Positions 8,116 to 16,376 of a DNA stretch of 64,000 bases are shown piece by piece. The stretch comes from Streptomyces sp. HUAS YS2. Its GTDB lineage: Bacteria > Actinomycetota > Actinomycetes > Streptomycetales > Streptomycetaceae. Position 1 is the first letter of the stretch. Each line of letters begins with the position of its first letter. The stretch lies in the NCBI RefSeq assembly GCF_033343995.1, contig NZ_CP137573.1, forward strand, positions 6,357,001 through 6,421,000. The letters are read 5' to 3'. The notes under the pieces are model-generated. The model was not told the origin of the DNA. It saw nothing but the letters and a program-made list of their open reading frames with translations, and did no database searches. A program made the translations under genes and the position numbers.

Positions 8116-9398
8116 GCCTGCTCGCCCACGGCGTCGGCTCCCAGCACGACCTGCCGATCTCTCCCTTCTACGCCTACGCCGGCGCCTTCACGGCCCTGCT
8201 CGTCTCCTTCCTGGCCCTCGGCCTGCTCTGGTCCGACTCCCGCTTCCGCGGCGACCGCTCCGGCCTTGCCCTGCCCGGTGCACTCCAGCGCCTCGCCGAC
8301 GCCCGGCCCACCCGCACCGCCCTGCGGGCGCTCGGGGCCGCCGGCCTGCTCGCCGTCGTCCTGTGGCTCCTCCTCGGTCCGGACGACGCCCAGGAGAACC
8401 CCGCTCCCGGTGCCGTCTACGTCCTCCTGTGGGTCGGTCTGGCCCCCGCCTCCCTCCTGTTCGGCCCGGTCGGCCGCCTGTGCAACCCGATGCGCGCCCT
8501 GTACTCCCTCGCCTCGCGCCTCGTCCCCTCGCTCCTCCTCCCTTCGCGTCGCCGACCGCTCTCCACACGCCTCGGCATCCGGCCGGCCGCCGCCGGCCTC
8601 TTCGTCTTCACCTGGCTCGAACTCGTCGCCCCCGACCCCGCGTCCGCCACCGCCCTCCTTCTCTTCCTCGCCGCCCACACCGCCGTCCAGCTGCTCGGCG
8701 CCGCCCGGTACGGCCCCGAGTGGTACGCCCGCGCCGACCCCTTCGAGGTCTATTCGGGCCTGCTCGCCCGGCTCTCCCCGTTCGGCCGCCGCGCCGACGG
8801 CCGACTCGTCCTGCGCAACCCCCTCCACGGCCTCGACGCGACCCCGCCCGCCCCGGGGCTCGTCGCCGCCGTCTGCGTCCTCCTCGGATCCACCGCGTAC
8901 GACGGCTTCTCCGACTCCCCGCGCTGGATCACCACCGTCCAGACCTCGTCGCTCGGCCCCACCCCCACCGCGACCCTCGGGCTGCTTGCCGCCGTCGCCC
9001 TGGTCGCCGCGCTGTACTGCCTCTGCGCCGGAGCCCTGCGCCTGCTGAACCGCGCCCTCTCCCACCCCCTCACCGCATTCGCCCACTCCCTCCTGCCGAT
9101 CGCGCTCGGCTATCTCGTCGCGCACTACTTCTCGCTCTTCGTCACCGAAGGGCCACGCACAGTCATGGTGGCACTCGGCACTGACAACGCCCCCGCACCC
9201 GCCCCACCGCTGACCCCCGGCGGCCTCGCCGCCCTCCAGGTCGCCGCGATCGTCACCGGCCACGTCCTGGGTGTCGTCGCCGCCCACGACCGCTCCGTGC
9301 GGCTCTTCCCGCCCGACCGGGCCGTCGCCGGCCAGCTCCCGCTGTTCGTGCTGATGATCGCGTACACCCTCGGCGGCATCGGCCTGCTCATCGCCTGA
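8112..9398 (+). CDS. polytopic membrane protein, FedB-like ('fenitrothion hydrolase') family
   Basis: 428 residues with about nine or ten hydrophobic helices. It starts by GTGA overlap with the lipoprotein gene. The opening LLAHGVGSQHDLPISPF followed by LVSFLALGLLW resembles, from memory, the actinobacterial membrane-protein family carrying the transferred name fenitrothion hydrolase (FedB). A second landmark is LLFGPVGRLCNPMRALYSLA near residue 120. No hydrolase motif is visible, so that name should not be taken as function. Conserved histidines and aspartates near helix ends and the metal-protein neighbours suggest a role in metal or redox handling in the membrane. This is the third and last gene of the operon starting at 5144. 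Confidence 0.82.
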   Translation: MSLLAHGVGSQHDLPISPFYAYAGAFTALLVSFLALGLLWSDSRFRGDRSGLALPGALQRLADARPTRTALRALGAAGLLAVVLWLLLGPDDAQENPAPGAVYVLLWVGLAPASLLFGPVGRLCNPMRALYSLASRLVPSLLLPSRRRPLSTRLGIRPAAAGLFVFTWLELVAPDPASATALLLFLAAHTAVQLLGAARYGPEWYARADPFEVYSGLLARLSPFGRRADGRLVLRNPLHGLDATPPAPGLVAAVCVLLGSTAYDGFSDSPRWITTVQTSSLGPTPTATLGLLAAVALVAALYCLCAGALRLLNRALSHPLTAFAHSLLPIALGYLVAHYFSLFVTEGPRTVMVALGTDNAPAPAPPLTPGGLAALQVAAIVTGHVLGVVAAHDRSVRLFPPDRAVAGQLPLFVLMIAYTLGGIGLLIA

Positions 9399-9417
9399 CC
9401 CCGACCGGAACGGCATC

Positions 9418-10134
9418 ATGGACCCCGTGCCCCAGCCGACTTCCCCCCGCCGACCCGCAGCTCAGCCCGCCCCGCAGCCGCTCCGCCGCGCCCCCGTGCA
9501 GCAACGCAGCGCCGAACGGCTCGCCCGGATCCTCGACGCCTGCGCCGAACTCCTCGACGAGACGGGGTACGAGCAGCTGAGCACCCGCGCCGTCGCGCAG
9601 CGTGCCGGTGTCCCGATCGGGTCCGTCTACCGCTTCTTCAGCAACAAGCGGGCCATGGCCGCCGCGTTGGCCCACCGCAACCTGGACAGTTACGCCGAGC
9701 GGATCACCGCCCGCCTCGTCGCCCGGCCGCCGGCCACCCCGTACGACGCGATCGACACCGTCCTCGACGAGTACATCGCGATGAAGCGCACCGTCCCCGG
9801 CTTCGCGCGGGTCGACTTCGGCGTTCCGGCCCCCGGCGAGGCGGGTGGCGACGAACCCGGCCACGTGGTCCCCGACGACCCCAACCACATGGTCGCCGAC
9901 CGCATCTGCGACCTGCTCGCCGCCCACCTCGGCCGGAGCGCCGACGCGACACTGCGCCGCCAGGTCCTGGTCGGCGTCGAGGCCACCGACGCCCTGCTCC
10001 AACTCGCCTTCCGCGCCGACCCGTCCGGCGACCCGGCGCTGATCGCCGAGACCCGGAACCTGCTGCACGCCTACCTCGGACCGGTGCTCGACCGCCCCGC
10101 CCCGGCCGCGCTCCCCTCGCCCGACGCCGGCTAG
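9418..10134 (+). CDS. TetR family transcriptional regulator
   Basis: 238 residues with a proline- and arginine-rich tail of about 30 residues before the helix-turn-helix (about 35-85, ARILDACAELLDETGYEQLSTR then VPIGSVYRFFSNKRAM). The helical C-terminal domain has no identifiable ligand signature. It starts 19 bases after the membrane-protein gene in the same direction, so it may be read through from that operon and control it. No clear Shine-Dalgarno precedes the ATG at 9418, and a GTG at 9427 is an alternative start. Confidence 0.87.
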   Translation: MDPVPQPTSPRRPAAQPAPQPLRRAPVQQRSAERLARILDACAELLDETGYEQLSTRAVAQRAGVPIGSVYRFFSNKRAMAAALAHRNLDSYAERITARLVARPPATPYDAIDTVLDEYIAMKRTVPGFARVDFGVPAPGEAGGDEPGHVVPDDPNHMVADRICDLLAAHLGRSADATLRRQVLVGVEATDALLQLAFRADPSGDPALIAETRNLLHAYLGPVLDRPAPAALPSPDAG

Positions 10135-10185
10135 CACCACAGCTGTGACCTGGGGTTTTGCTCTTATTGCTCACGCGTCAACGTC

Positions 10186-10215
10186 TTGTTAACGGCAGAA
10201 CGGGGCACCTACCGT
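10186..10215 (+). promoter_or_regulatory. promoter candidate for the citrate transporter gene
   Basis: TTGTTA (10186-10191) and TACCGT (10210-10215) are separated by 18 bases, about 50 bases upstream of the transporter ATG. The preceding stretch from 10155 is unusually AT-rich for this genome (TTTTGCTCTTATTGC), which supports a regulatory region. Confidence 0.45.
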
Positions 10216-10267
10216 CGTCCGCACCGCCGCTCTGGCGGGGTTCAAGGGTGAACGTGAGGTGTCCTCC

Positions 10268-11707
10268 ATGCTGACCGTCCTCGGTTTCGGCATGATCGCG
10301 ACTTTCCTGGTCCTGATCATGATGAAGAAGATGTCGCCGATCGCGGCGCTCGTCCTCATTCCCGCGCTCTTCTGCGTCCTCGTCGGACAGGGCGCGCAGC
10401 TCGGTGACTACGTCATCGAGGGCGTCGGCAAGCTCGCGCCCACCGCGGCCATGCTGATGTTCGCGATCGTCTACTTCGGCGTGATGATCGACGTCGGGCT
10501 CTTCGACCCGATCGTGCGAGGCATCCTGCGCTTCTGCAAGGCCGACCCGGTGCGGGTGGTCGTCGGCACGGCGGTGCTCGCCGCGATCGTCTCGCTGGAC
10601 GGCGACGGCTCGACGACCTTCATGATCACCGTCTCGGCGATGTATCCGCTGTACAAGCGGCTCGGCATGAGCCTGGTGGTCATGACCGGCGTCGCCGCGA
10701 CCGCGAACGGCGTCATGAACACGCTCCCGTGGGGCGGGCCCACCGCCCGCGCGGCCACGGCGCTCAAGCTGGACGCGGCGGACATCTTCGTCCCGATGAT
10801 CCCGGCGCTCGGTGTCGGTCTGCTCTTCGTCTTCGCCCTCGCGTACGTCCTGGGCCGCCGCGAGCGCAAGCGCATCGGCCACCTCACGCTTGACGAGGCC
10901 CTCACCCCGGAGGCCGAGACGGTGCTGGTGAAGGCGGGCGGCGGCGCGTCCGACGGCGTCAAGACCGGCGCGAAGGGCAGCGCGGCCGGCGCCGGCAGCC
11001 TCCCCGACGCCCCCGGCGCCCCCAACGCCCCCGACGCCCCCAAGGCCGACAGCCACGGCGAGGGCTTCCAGGGTCTCGACCCGAACCGCCCCACCCTGCG
11101 TCCCAAGCTGTACTGGTTCAACGCCGGCCTCACCGTCGCCCTGCTCGCGGCGATGATCCTGGAGCTCATGCCGATCCCGGTGCTCTTCCTGATCGGCGCG
11201 GCCCTCGCCCTGACCGTCAACTTCCCGACCGTCGCCGACCAGAAGGCGCGGATCGCCGCCCACGCGGACAACGTCCTGAACGTCTCCGGCATGGTCTTCG
11301 CCGCCGCGGTCTTCACCGGCGTCCTCACCGGTACCGGCATGGTCGAGCACATGGCCGACTGGCTCGTCGGCACCATTCCCGAAGGCATGGGCCCGCACAT
11401 GGCCCTGGTCACCGGTGTGCTGAGCCTCCCGCTCACCTACTTCATGTCGAACGACGGCTTCTACTTCGGCGTGCTGCCGGTCCTGGCCGAGGCCGGCGCC
11501 GCGCACGGCGTCTCGCCGCTGGAGATCGCCCGGGCCTCCCTCGTCGGCCAGGCGCTGCACATGTCGAGCCCACTCGTCCCCGCCGTGTACGTCCTGGTGG
11601 GCATGGCGAAGGTCGAGTTCGGCGACCACACCAGGTTCACCGTGAAGTGGGCGGCGCTGACCTCGCTGGTGGTGCTGGCCGCGGGGATCCTCTTCGGCAT
11701 CATCTGA
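10268..11707 (+). CDS. CitMHS family metal-citrate transporter
   Basis: 479-residue secondary transporter with about eleven to twelve transmembrane helices, importing citrate complexed with a divalent or ferric metal in symport with protons. Family blocks include the N-terminal MLTVLGFGMIATFLVLIM, the DGDGSTTFMITVSAMYPLY region, NTLPWGGPTARAA and, near the end, SNDGFYFGVLPVLAE. The S. coelicolor homologue (SCO1710, CitSc) transports iron- and calcium-citrate, as I recall. The central cytoplasmic loop (about residues 220-270) carries an alanine/proline/aspartate repeat (PDAPGAPNAPDAP). The ATG at 10268 is preferred over a GTG at 10259, because GTGAGG at 10254-10259 is well spaced for it. A strong terminator follows. 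Confidence 0.93.
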   Translation: MLTVLGFGMIATFLVLIMMKKMSPIAALVLIPALFCVLVGQGAQLGDYVIEGVGKLAPTAAMLMFAIVYFGVMIDVGLFDPIVRGILRFCKADPVRVVVGTAVLAAIVSLDGDGSTTFMITVSAMYPLYKRLGMSLVVMTGVAATANGVMNTLPWGGPTARAATALKLDAADIFVPMIPALGVGLLFVFALAYVLGRRERKRIGHLTLDEALTPEAETVLVKAGGGASDGVKTGAKGSAAGAGSLPDAPGAPNAPDAPKADSHGEGFQGLDPNRPTLRPKLYWFNAGLTVALLAAMILELMPIPVLFLIGAALALTVNFPTVADQKARIAAHADNVLNVSGMVFAAAVFTGVLTGTGMVEHMADWLVGTIPEGMGPHMALVTGVLSLPLTYFMSNDGFYFGVLPVLAEAGAAHGVSPLEIARASLVGQALHMSSPLVPAVYVLVGMAKVEFGDHTRFTVKWAALTSLVVLAAGILFGII

Positions 11708-11740
11708 CCCCGCCGCCGCGGCCATCGGCCGAACGGGCGG

Positions 11741-11780
11741 ACTACGGAGGGTGGCACGCGTTGCGGCCACCCTCCGTAGT
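11741..11780 (+). terminator. intrinsic terminator of the citrate transporter gene
   Basis: 15-bp perfect inverted arms (11741-11755 and 11766-11780) with a 10-base loop, followed by the T-rich tract CTTTCTTT. It lies 34 bases after the transporter stop. Confidence 0.85.
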
Positions 11781-11848
11781 CTTTCTTTGACGGATAGTCA
11801 GATCACCGGTTGATCCATCCGACGTCCCCACGGCTGGAGGAAATCCGC

Positions 11849-12511
11849 ATGTCCGTCCGTCCCCTGCTGTCCGCCGGCGCGCTCACCGCCGGCGCCGCCC
11901 TCGCCGCCCTCACGGCCGCCCCCGTTCCCGCCGCCGCGGCCCCCGGCCCCGCCCCGGGAGAGGGCGGCGACGTGCGGATCCACCAGATCGGCACGCCCTT
12001 CGACGATCCGCGCACCGATCCCACGGTCTGCGCCTTCTATCTCGCGGCCACCGGCTTCGGTGCCCTCGACGCCGTGTCCTGGACGATCGCCCCGCAGCCA
12101 CACGAGGCCGACGGCCACAGCGTCGCCGGCCGCATCAGCCTCACCGGCGGCAGCGGCCAGACCAGTCGGCTCGCGCTCCCCGCCGGGACCTACCGGCTCG
12201 GCTGGGCCCGCCAGGGCGCCGAGGGCGTCGGTACGCACAAGGCGTTCACGGTCTCCTGCCCGCCCGACGCGGCGGGCGAAGACGCGAAGAACGGCAACGC
12301 CGCCCCTCCGCACGCCCGCGCCGCGGCCGCGCCCGCACCCTACGAGGGCATCCGGGCGGAAGGGGCTCAAGTCACCTCCGCCGACGACGAACGGGCCGAC
12401 GGAGACAGCACCGTCTTCGGCGTCGGCTCGGGCCTCGCCGCCCTGCTCGCCGGCGGCGCCGGACTCGTCCTCGCCCACCGCAGCCGCCGTCGCGACGATG
12501 AGCCCGCGTAA
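11849..12511 (+). CDS. secreted protein with C-terminal membrane anchor, partner of sortase-like protein
   Basis: 220 residues. There is a signal peptide (MSVRPLLSAGALTAG... with AAAA cleavage region near 33), then a small domain of about 110 residues (DVRIHQIGTPFDDPRTDPTVCAFYL... with two cysteines, Cys in TVCAF and in TVSCPP, possibly disulfide-bonded). Next come an alanine/proline-rich linker, a hydrophobic helix (GVGSGLAALLAGGAGLVLA) and the basic tail HRSRRRDDEPA. The layout is that of a sortase substrate, but no LPXTG/LAXTG motif precedes the helix. The ATG at 11849 follows GGAGG at 11836-11840. The 3' end overlaps the sortase-like gene by 14 bases. Function unknown. Confidence 0.82.
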   Translation: MSVRPLLSAGALTAGAALAALTAAPVPAAAAPGPAPGEGGDVRIHQIGTPFDDPRTDPTVCAFYLAATGFGALDAVSWTIAPQPHEADGHSVAGRISLTGGSGQTSRLALPAGTYRLGWARQGAEGVGTHKAFTVSCPPDAAGEDAKNGNAAPPHARAAAAPAPYEGIRAEGAQVTSADDERADGDSTVFGVGSGLAALLAGGAGLVLAHRSRRRDDEPA

Positions 12512-13145
12512 CCCCCGGCCCGCGCGGGAGCGCCGCCGCCTGAAGCGGCTCACCCGTACCGCGGGACTCGCCGCCGTCCTCGTCACCGGCCTCGGCTGCT
12601 GGTCCCTCGTCGAGGACTCCGGCGACTCCGCCGCCCCGGTCGCGGCCGCCCGGGTCGACCACAAGCCCGGCTACGACACGGCCGCCGAGCGCCCGCCCGC
12701 CCCGCTCGCCCGCGCCCGCGCCACCCTGCTCGCGCTGCCCGGCATCACGGTCGAGGCGCCGGTCGTCGCCCTGCCGCTCGCCGGCACCGCCGTACCGGCC
12801 GCGCCCGCGCTCGACGACCCCGAGGCCGTCGCCTGGCACGCGAACGGCCCCAGCCCCGGCGAACGGGGCACCGCCGTCATCGTCGGCCGGGGCGGAGCCG
12901 CCCACGGGCCCGGCGTCCTGCACGGCCTCGGCGCGCTCCAGCGCGGCAACACCGTCCGCGTCACCCGCGCCGACGGCCTCACCGCCGTGTTCACCGTCGA
13001 GGAGGTACGCGCCCACACCGCAGGGGCCGTGCCGCGCGACGAGGCCGCCGACCGCGCCACGGCGCGGGTGCGGGTGATCGCCGTCGACGGCGGCTCCGGC
13101 ATCGACGTCCGCGGCCGGCTCACCGACGTCACCCGCGAGAAGTGA
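12498..13145 (+). CDS. class F sortase-fold protein lacking the catalytic His and Cys
   Basis: 215 residues: a basic N-terminus, one membrane helix (about 22-40), a linker, then a class F (actinobacterial) sortase-like domain (about 70-215). In active class F sortases, as I recall, the block VIVGH holds the catalytic histidine and LRLITC the cysteine. Here the corresponding positions read VIVGR (Arg131) and VRVIAV (Val196), while flanking blocks such as VLHGLGALQRGNTVRVTRADG are intact. I checked both codons in the DNA (CGG and GTC). The protein should not perform cysteine transpeptidation. It probably binds or organises the product of the overlapping upstream gene. The frame is open throughout, so it is not a decaying pseudogene. 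Confidence 0.8.
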   Translation: MSPRNPRPARERRRLKRLTRTAGLAAVLVTGLGCWSLVEDSGDSAAPVAAARVDHKPGYDTAAERPPAPLARARATLLALPGITVEAPVVALPLAGTAVPAAPALDDPEAVAWHANGPSPGERGTAVIVGRGGAAHGPGVLHGLGALQRGNTVRVTRADGLTAVFTVEEVRAHTAGAVPRDEAADRATARVRVIAVDGGSGIDVRGRLTDVTREK

Positions 13146-13283
13146 AGGGGGCGCGGACGCCAGGAGGTGGCCGTTACTGGGGAATTGCCGGCGCAGGGGC
13201 GGCGGTTCTGTCCGGGCCCGCGGCGTACGACTGCGAGAGTGGGCGACGCTCCGTGATCACCGTGTGACAAGAAGGAACCCCCC

Positions 13284-13790
13284 ATGGCTCACACCCCGTC
13301 ACCCGCCCGCACCCGCACCCGCACCCGCCTCGCCCTCGGCGTCGCCGGTCTGCTTCTGCTGGGCGGCGCCCCCGCCGCGTACGCCACGCTCGGCTCGGAG
13401 CCGGCCGCTCCGAGCGCACCGGGCTCGGCCGCCACCTCCGCCGCCCCCGCGCTCCGGGGCGAGGCGTACCGCGAGACCCGGCTGCTGTTCGGCACCGAGC
13501 GCCCCGACGGCGGTCCGGCCGTCACCGACGCGCAGTTCATGGCCTTCGTCGACAGGGAGGTGACGCCCCGTTTCCCCGACGGCCTCACGGTGCAGGAGGG
13601 CCGTGGACAGTGGCGGGACCAGAGCGGCACGATCGAAAGGGAGCGCAGTTACGAGTTGATCCTGCTGTACCCGGCGGTCGAGGCGAAGCTCCGTGATCCC
13701 GGGATCGAGCAGGTCAGGGAGGCGTACAAGAAGGCCTACACACAGGAGTCCGTGGGCAGGCTCGACGAGCCGACCCGGGCCGACTTCTGA
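13284..13790 (+). CDS. secreted DUF3574 domain protein
   Basis: 168 residues. A signal peptide follows an arginine/threonine-rich start (RTRTRTRLALGVAGLLLLGG, cleavage near AYA). The mature part (about 55-165) matches the DUF3574 pattern: YRETRLLFGTERPDG...VTDAQFMAFVDREVTPRFPDGLTV, then GQWRD and ERSYELILLYP. The function of the domain is not known. A Shine-Dalgarno AAGGA lies 8 bases before the ATG. It is monocistronic: the 138 bases upstream of its start show no strong motif. Confidence 0.88.
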   Translation: MAHTPSPARTRTRTRLALGVAGLLLLGGAPAAYATLGSEPAAPSAPGSAATSAAPALRGEAYRETRLLFGTERPDGGPAVTDAQFMAFVDREVTPRFPDGLTVQEGRGQWRDQSGTIERERSYELILLYPAVEAKLRDPGIEQVREAYKKAYTQESVGRLDEPTRADF

Positions 13791-13824
13791 GACCTGGGGC
13801 ACGTCCGGAGCCTCTGGCGCCCGA

Positions 13825-13843
13825 AAACTATCAGCGCTAGTTT
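13825..13843. promoter_or_regulatory. operator candidate upstream of the aldehyde/alcohol dehydrogenase operon
   Basis: AAACTA (13825-13830) and TAGTTT (13838-13843) are perfect 6-bp inverted arms with a 7-base spacer, about 40 bases before the aldehyde dehydrogenase ATG. No regulator gene is adjacent, so the cognate factor is probably encoded elsewhere. Confidence 0.5.
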
Positions 13844-13882
13844 GGCGGGGTCGAGAACGGACGTGACGAAGGAGAGCAGCGG

Positions 13883-15274
13883 ATGAAGGCCCACGACGCC
13901 CTGTACATCGGCGGGGAATGGCGTCCCGCCGCCTCCACCGAGAGCATCGCCGTCCTCAACCCCGCCGACGAGCAGGTCATCGGCCACGTTCCGGCCGGCA
14001 CCGCCGAGGACGTCGACGCCGCGGTACGGGCCGCCCGCGCCGCGCTCCCCGGCTGGGCGGCCACCCGGCCCGCCGAGCGGGCCGCCCTCCTGGGCGCGCT
14101 CCGCGACGGCCTGCGGGAGCGCGCCGAGGACATAGCCGCCACGGTCACCGCCGAGCTCGGCGCCCCGGCGAAGCTCGCGTCCGCCGTGCACACCGAACTG
14201 CCCATCGCCGTCGCCGCCTCGTACGCCGAGCTGGCCGCCACGCACTCCTTCGTGGAGGAGATCGGCAATTCCGTCGTGTACGCCGAGCCGGTCGGCGTGG
14301 TCGGTGCGATCACGCCCTGGAACTACCCGCTCCACCAGATCGTCGCCAAGGTCGCCCCGGCCCTCGCCGCCGGCTGCACCCTCGTGCTCAAGCCGGCCGA
14401 GGACACCCCGCTGACCGCCCAGCTGTTCGCCGAGGCCGTGGATGCCGCCGGGTTCCCGGCCGGGGTCTTCAACCTGGTCACGGGCCTCGGCCCGGTCGCC
14501 GGCCAGGCGCTCGCCGAGCACGCGGACGTCGACCTGGTCTCCTTCACCGGCTCGACCGCCGTCGGCCGGCGGATCGGCGCCCTCGCGGGCGGCGCGGTCA
14601 AGCGGGTCGCCCTCGAACTCGGCGGCAAGTCCGCCAATGTGATCCTGCCGAGCGCCGACCTGGCCAAGGCGGTCTCGGTCGGCATCGCCAACGTCATGTC
14701 CAACTCCGGCCAGACGTGCAGCGCCTGGACCCGGATGCTCGTCCCCGCCGAGCGGTACGAGGAGGCGGTGGAACTGGCCGCCGAGGCGGTCGCCAAGTAC
14801 GTTCCCGGCGAGCGCATCGGTCCGCTGGTCAGCGCCGTGCAGCAGGCCCGGGTGCGGGGTTACATCGAGCAGGGGATCGCGGAGGGCGCGCGGCTCGTCG
14901 CGGGCGGCCCCGAGGCCCCGCTCGAGACCGGCTACTACGTGGCCCCCACCGTGTTCGCCGACGTCACGCCCGAGATGACCATCGCGCAGGAGGAGATCTT
15001 CGGCCCGGTCGTCTCGATCCTGCGGTACGAGGGCGAGGAGGAGGCCCTCGCCCTCGCCAACGGCACCGTGTACGGGCTCGGCGGCGCGGTCTGGGGCGAG
15101 CGGAACGAGGCCGTCGCCTTCGCCCGTCGCATGGACACCGGCCAGGTCGACATCAACGGCGGCCGGTTCAACCCGCTGGCGCCGTTCGGCGGTTACAAGC
15201 AGTCCGGTGTGGGCCGCGAACTCGGCACGCACGGTCTGGCGGAGTACCTCCAGACCAAGTCCCTGCAGTTCTGA
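13883..15274 (+). CDS. NAD(P)-dependent aldehyde dehydrogenase
   Basis: 463-residue member of the aldehyde dehydrogenase superfamily, oxidising an aldehyde to its acid in the cytoplasm. The cofactor-binding ITPWNYP and KPAEDTP blocks lie near residues 140-175. The general base Glu is in LELGGKSA (about 240) and the catalytic nucleophile is Cys in SNSGQTCSAW (about 277). EEIFGPV and the C-terminal PFGGYKQSGVGRE are present. It is slightly shorter than usual (about 475-490) through a small deletion near VPGERIGPLVS. The ATG has the upstream site AAGGAGAG. It forms an operon with the zinc alcohol dehydrogenase 19 bases downstream, so the pair can turn an alcohol into an acid. The substrate is not predictable. 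Confidence 0.94.
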   Translation: MKAHDALYIGGEWRPAASTESIAVLNPADEQVIGHVPAGTAEDVDAAVRAARAALPGWAATRPAERAALLGALRDGLRERAEDIAATVTAELGAPAKLASAVHTELPIAVAASYAELAATHSFVEEIGNSVVYAEPVGVVGAITPWNYPLHQIVAKVAPALAAGCTLVLKPAEDTPLTAQLFAEAVDAAGFPAGVFNLVTGLGPVAGQALAEHADVDLVSFTGSTAVGRRIGALAGGAVKRVALELGGKSANVILPSADLAKAVSVGIANVMSNSGQTCSAWTRMLVPAERYEEAVELAAEAVAKYVPGERIGPLVSAVQQARVRGYIEQGIAEGARLVAGGPEAPLETGYYVAPTVFADVTPEMTIAQEEIFGPVVSILRYEGEEEALALANGTVYGLGGAVWGERNEAVAFARRMDTGQVDINGGRFNPLAPFGGYKQSGVGRELGTHGLAEYLQTKSLQF

Positions 15275-15293
15275 GAGCCGAAGGAGACCACGC

Positions 15294-16376
15294 GTGATCC
15301 GCGCCGCCGTCCTGCCCGCCGTAGGTGCTCCGCTGGAGATCACCGGCGTCGAACTGCCCGAGCCCGGCCCCGGCCGGGTCAGGGTCCGCCTGGCCGCCGC
15401 CGGGGTCTGCCACTCCGATCTGTCACTGACCGACGGCACGATGCGGGTGCCCGTCCCCGCGGTCCTCGGGCACGAGGGGGCCGGCACGGTCGTCTCCGTC
15501 GGCGAGGGCGTCACCCATGTCGCGCCCGGCGACGGCGTCGTCCTCAACTGGGCCCCGTCCTGCGGGGCCTGCCACCACTGCTCGATCGGCGAGGTCTGGC
15601 TCTGTGCCGACGCGCTGACCGGCGCCGGGAGCGTGTACGCCGTCGCCGACGACGGCACCGAACTGCACCCAGGCCTCAACGTGGCGGCCTTCGCCGAGGA
15701 GACCGTGGTCGCCGCCAACTGCGTGCTGCCCGTCCCGGACGGCGTCCCGCTGGAGGACGCCGCCCTGCTCGGCTGCGCCGTCCTCACCGGCTGGGGCGCC
15801 GTGCACCACTCCGCCCGGGTCCGGGCGGGGGAGTCGGTGGTGGTCTTCGGCGTCGGCGGCGTGGGACTGGCCACCCTGCAGGCCGCCCGGATCGCGGGCG
15901 CCGGCCCGATCGTCGCGGTCGACGTCTCGCCGGAGAAGGAGTCGCTGGCCCGGGCGGCCGGGGCGACCGAGTACGTGGTCGCCTCCGACACCACCGCCCG
16001 CGAGATCCGGAAGCTGACCGGCGGCCACGGCGCCGACGTGGCCGTCGAGTGCGTCGGCCGCGCGGCCACCATCCGTACCGCCTGGGACTCCACCCGGCGC
16101 GGCGGACGCACCACGGTCGTCGGCATCGGCGGCAAGGACCAGCAGGTCACCTTCAACGCCCTGGAGCTGTTCCACTGGGGCCGCACGCTCTCCGGCTGCG
16201 TGTACGGCAACTCCGACCCGGCCCGGGACCTGCCGGTCCTCGCCGAGCACATCCGGGCCGGCCGCCTCGACCTGAGCGCCCTGGTCACCGAGCGCATCAC
16301 CCTGGACGGCATCCCGGGCGCCTTCGACAACATGATCGCGGGCAGGGGCGGCCGGGCCCTGGTCGTCTTCCCGTAG
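15294..16376 (+). CDS. zinc-dependent alcohol dehydrogenase (MDR superfamily, class III-like)
   Basis: 360 residues from the GTG at 15294, with AAGGAG at 15281-15286. Catalytic-zinc ligands sit in GVCHSDLS and GHEGAG, and structural-zinc cysteines in CGACHHCSIGEVWLC. The Rossmann motif GVGGVGL is near residue 185. It closely resembles the mycothiol-dependent formaldehyde dehydrogenase encoded at 50056, so it is probably an ancient paralogue. It lies downstream of an aldehyde dehydrogenase, suggesting a two-step alcohol-to-acid route. Its stop abuts the stop of the convergent DsbA-like gene with no gap. Confidence 0.94.
   Translation: MIRAAVLPAVGAPLEITGVELPEPGPGRVRVRLAAAGVCHSDLSLTDGTMRVPVPAVLGHEGAGTVVSVGEGVTHVAPGDGVVLNWAPSCGACHHCSIGEVWLCADALTGAGSVYAVADDGTELHPGLNVAAFAEETVVAANCVLPVPDGVPLEDAALLGCAVLTGWGAVHHSARVRAGESVVVFGVGGVGLATLQAARIAGAGPIVAVDVSPEKESLARAAGATEYVVASDTTAREIRKLTGGHGADVAVECVGRAATIRTAWDSTRRGGRTTVVGIGGKDQQVTFNALELFHWGRTLSGCVYGNSDPARDLPVLAEHIRAGRLDLSALVTERITLDGIPGAFDNMIAGRGGRALVVFP

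Noticed and set aside
13736..16333. Very long open frame on the minus strand opposite the aldehyde and alcohol dehydrogenase genes
   Set aside because: It is an antisense shadow of GC-biased codons. The plus-strand genes have full families, motifs and ribosome sites, and the minus translation is low-complexity and matches nothing I know.
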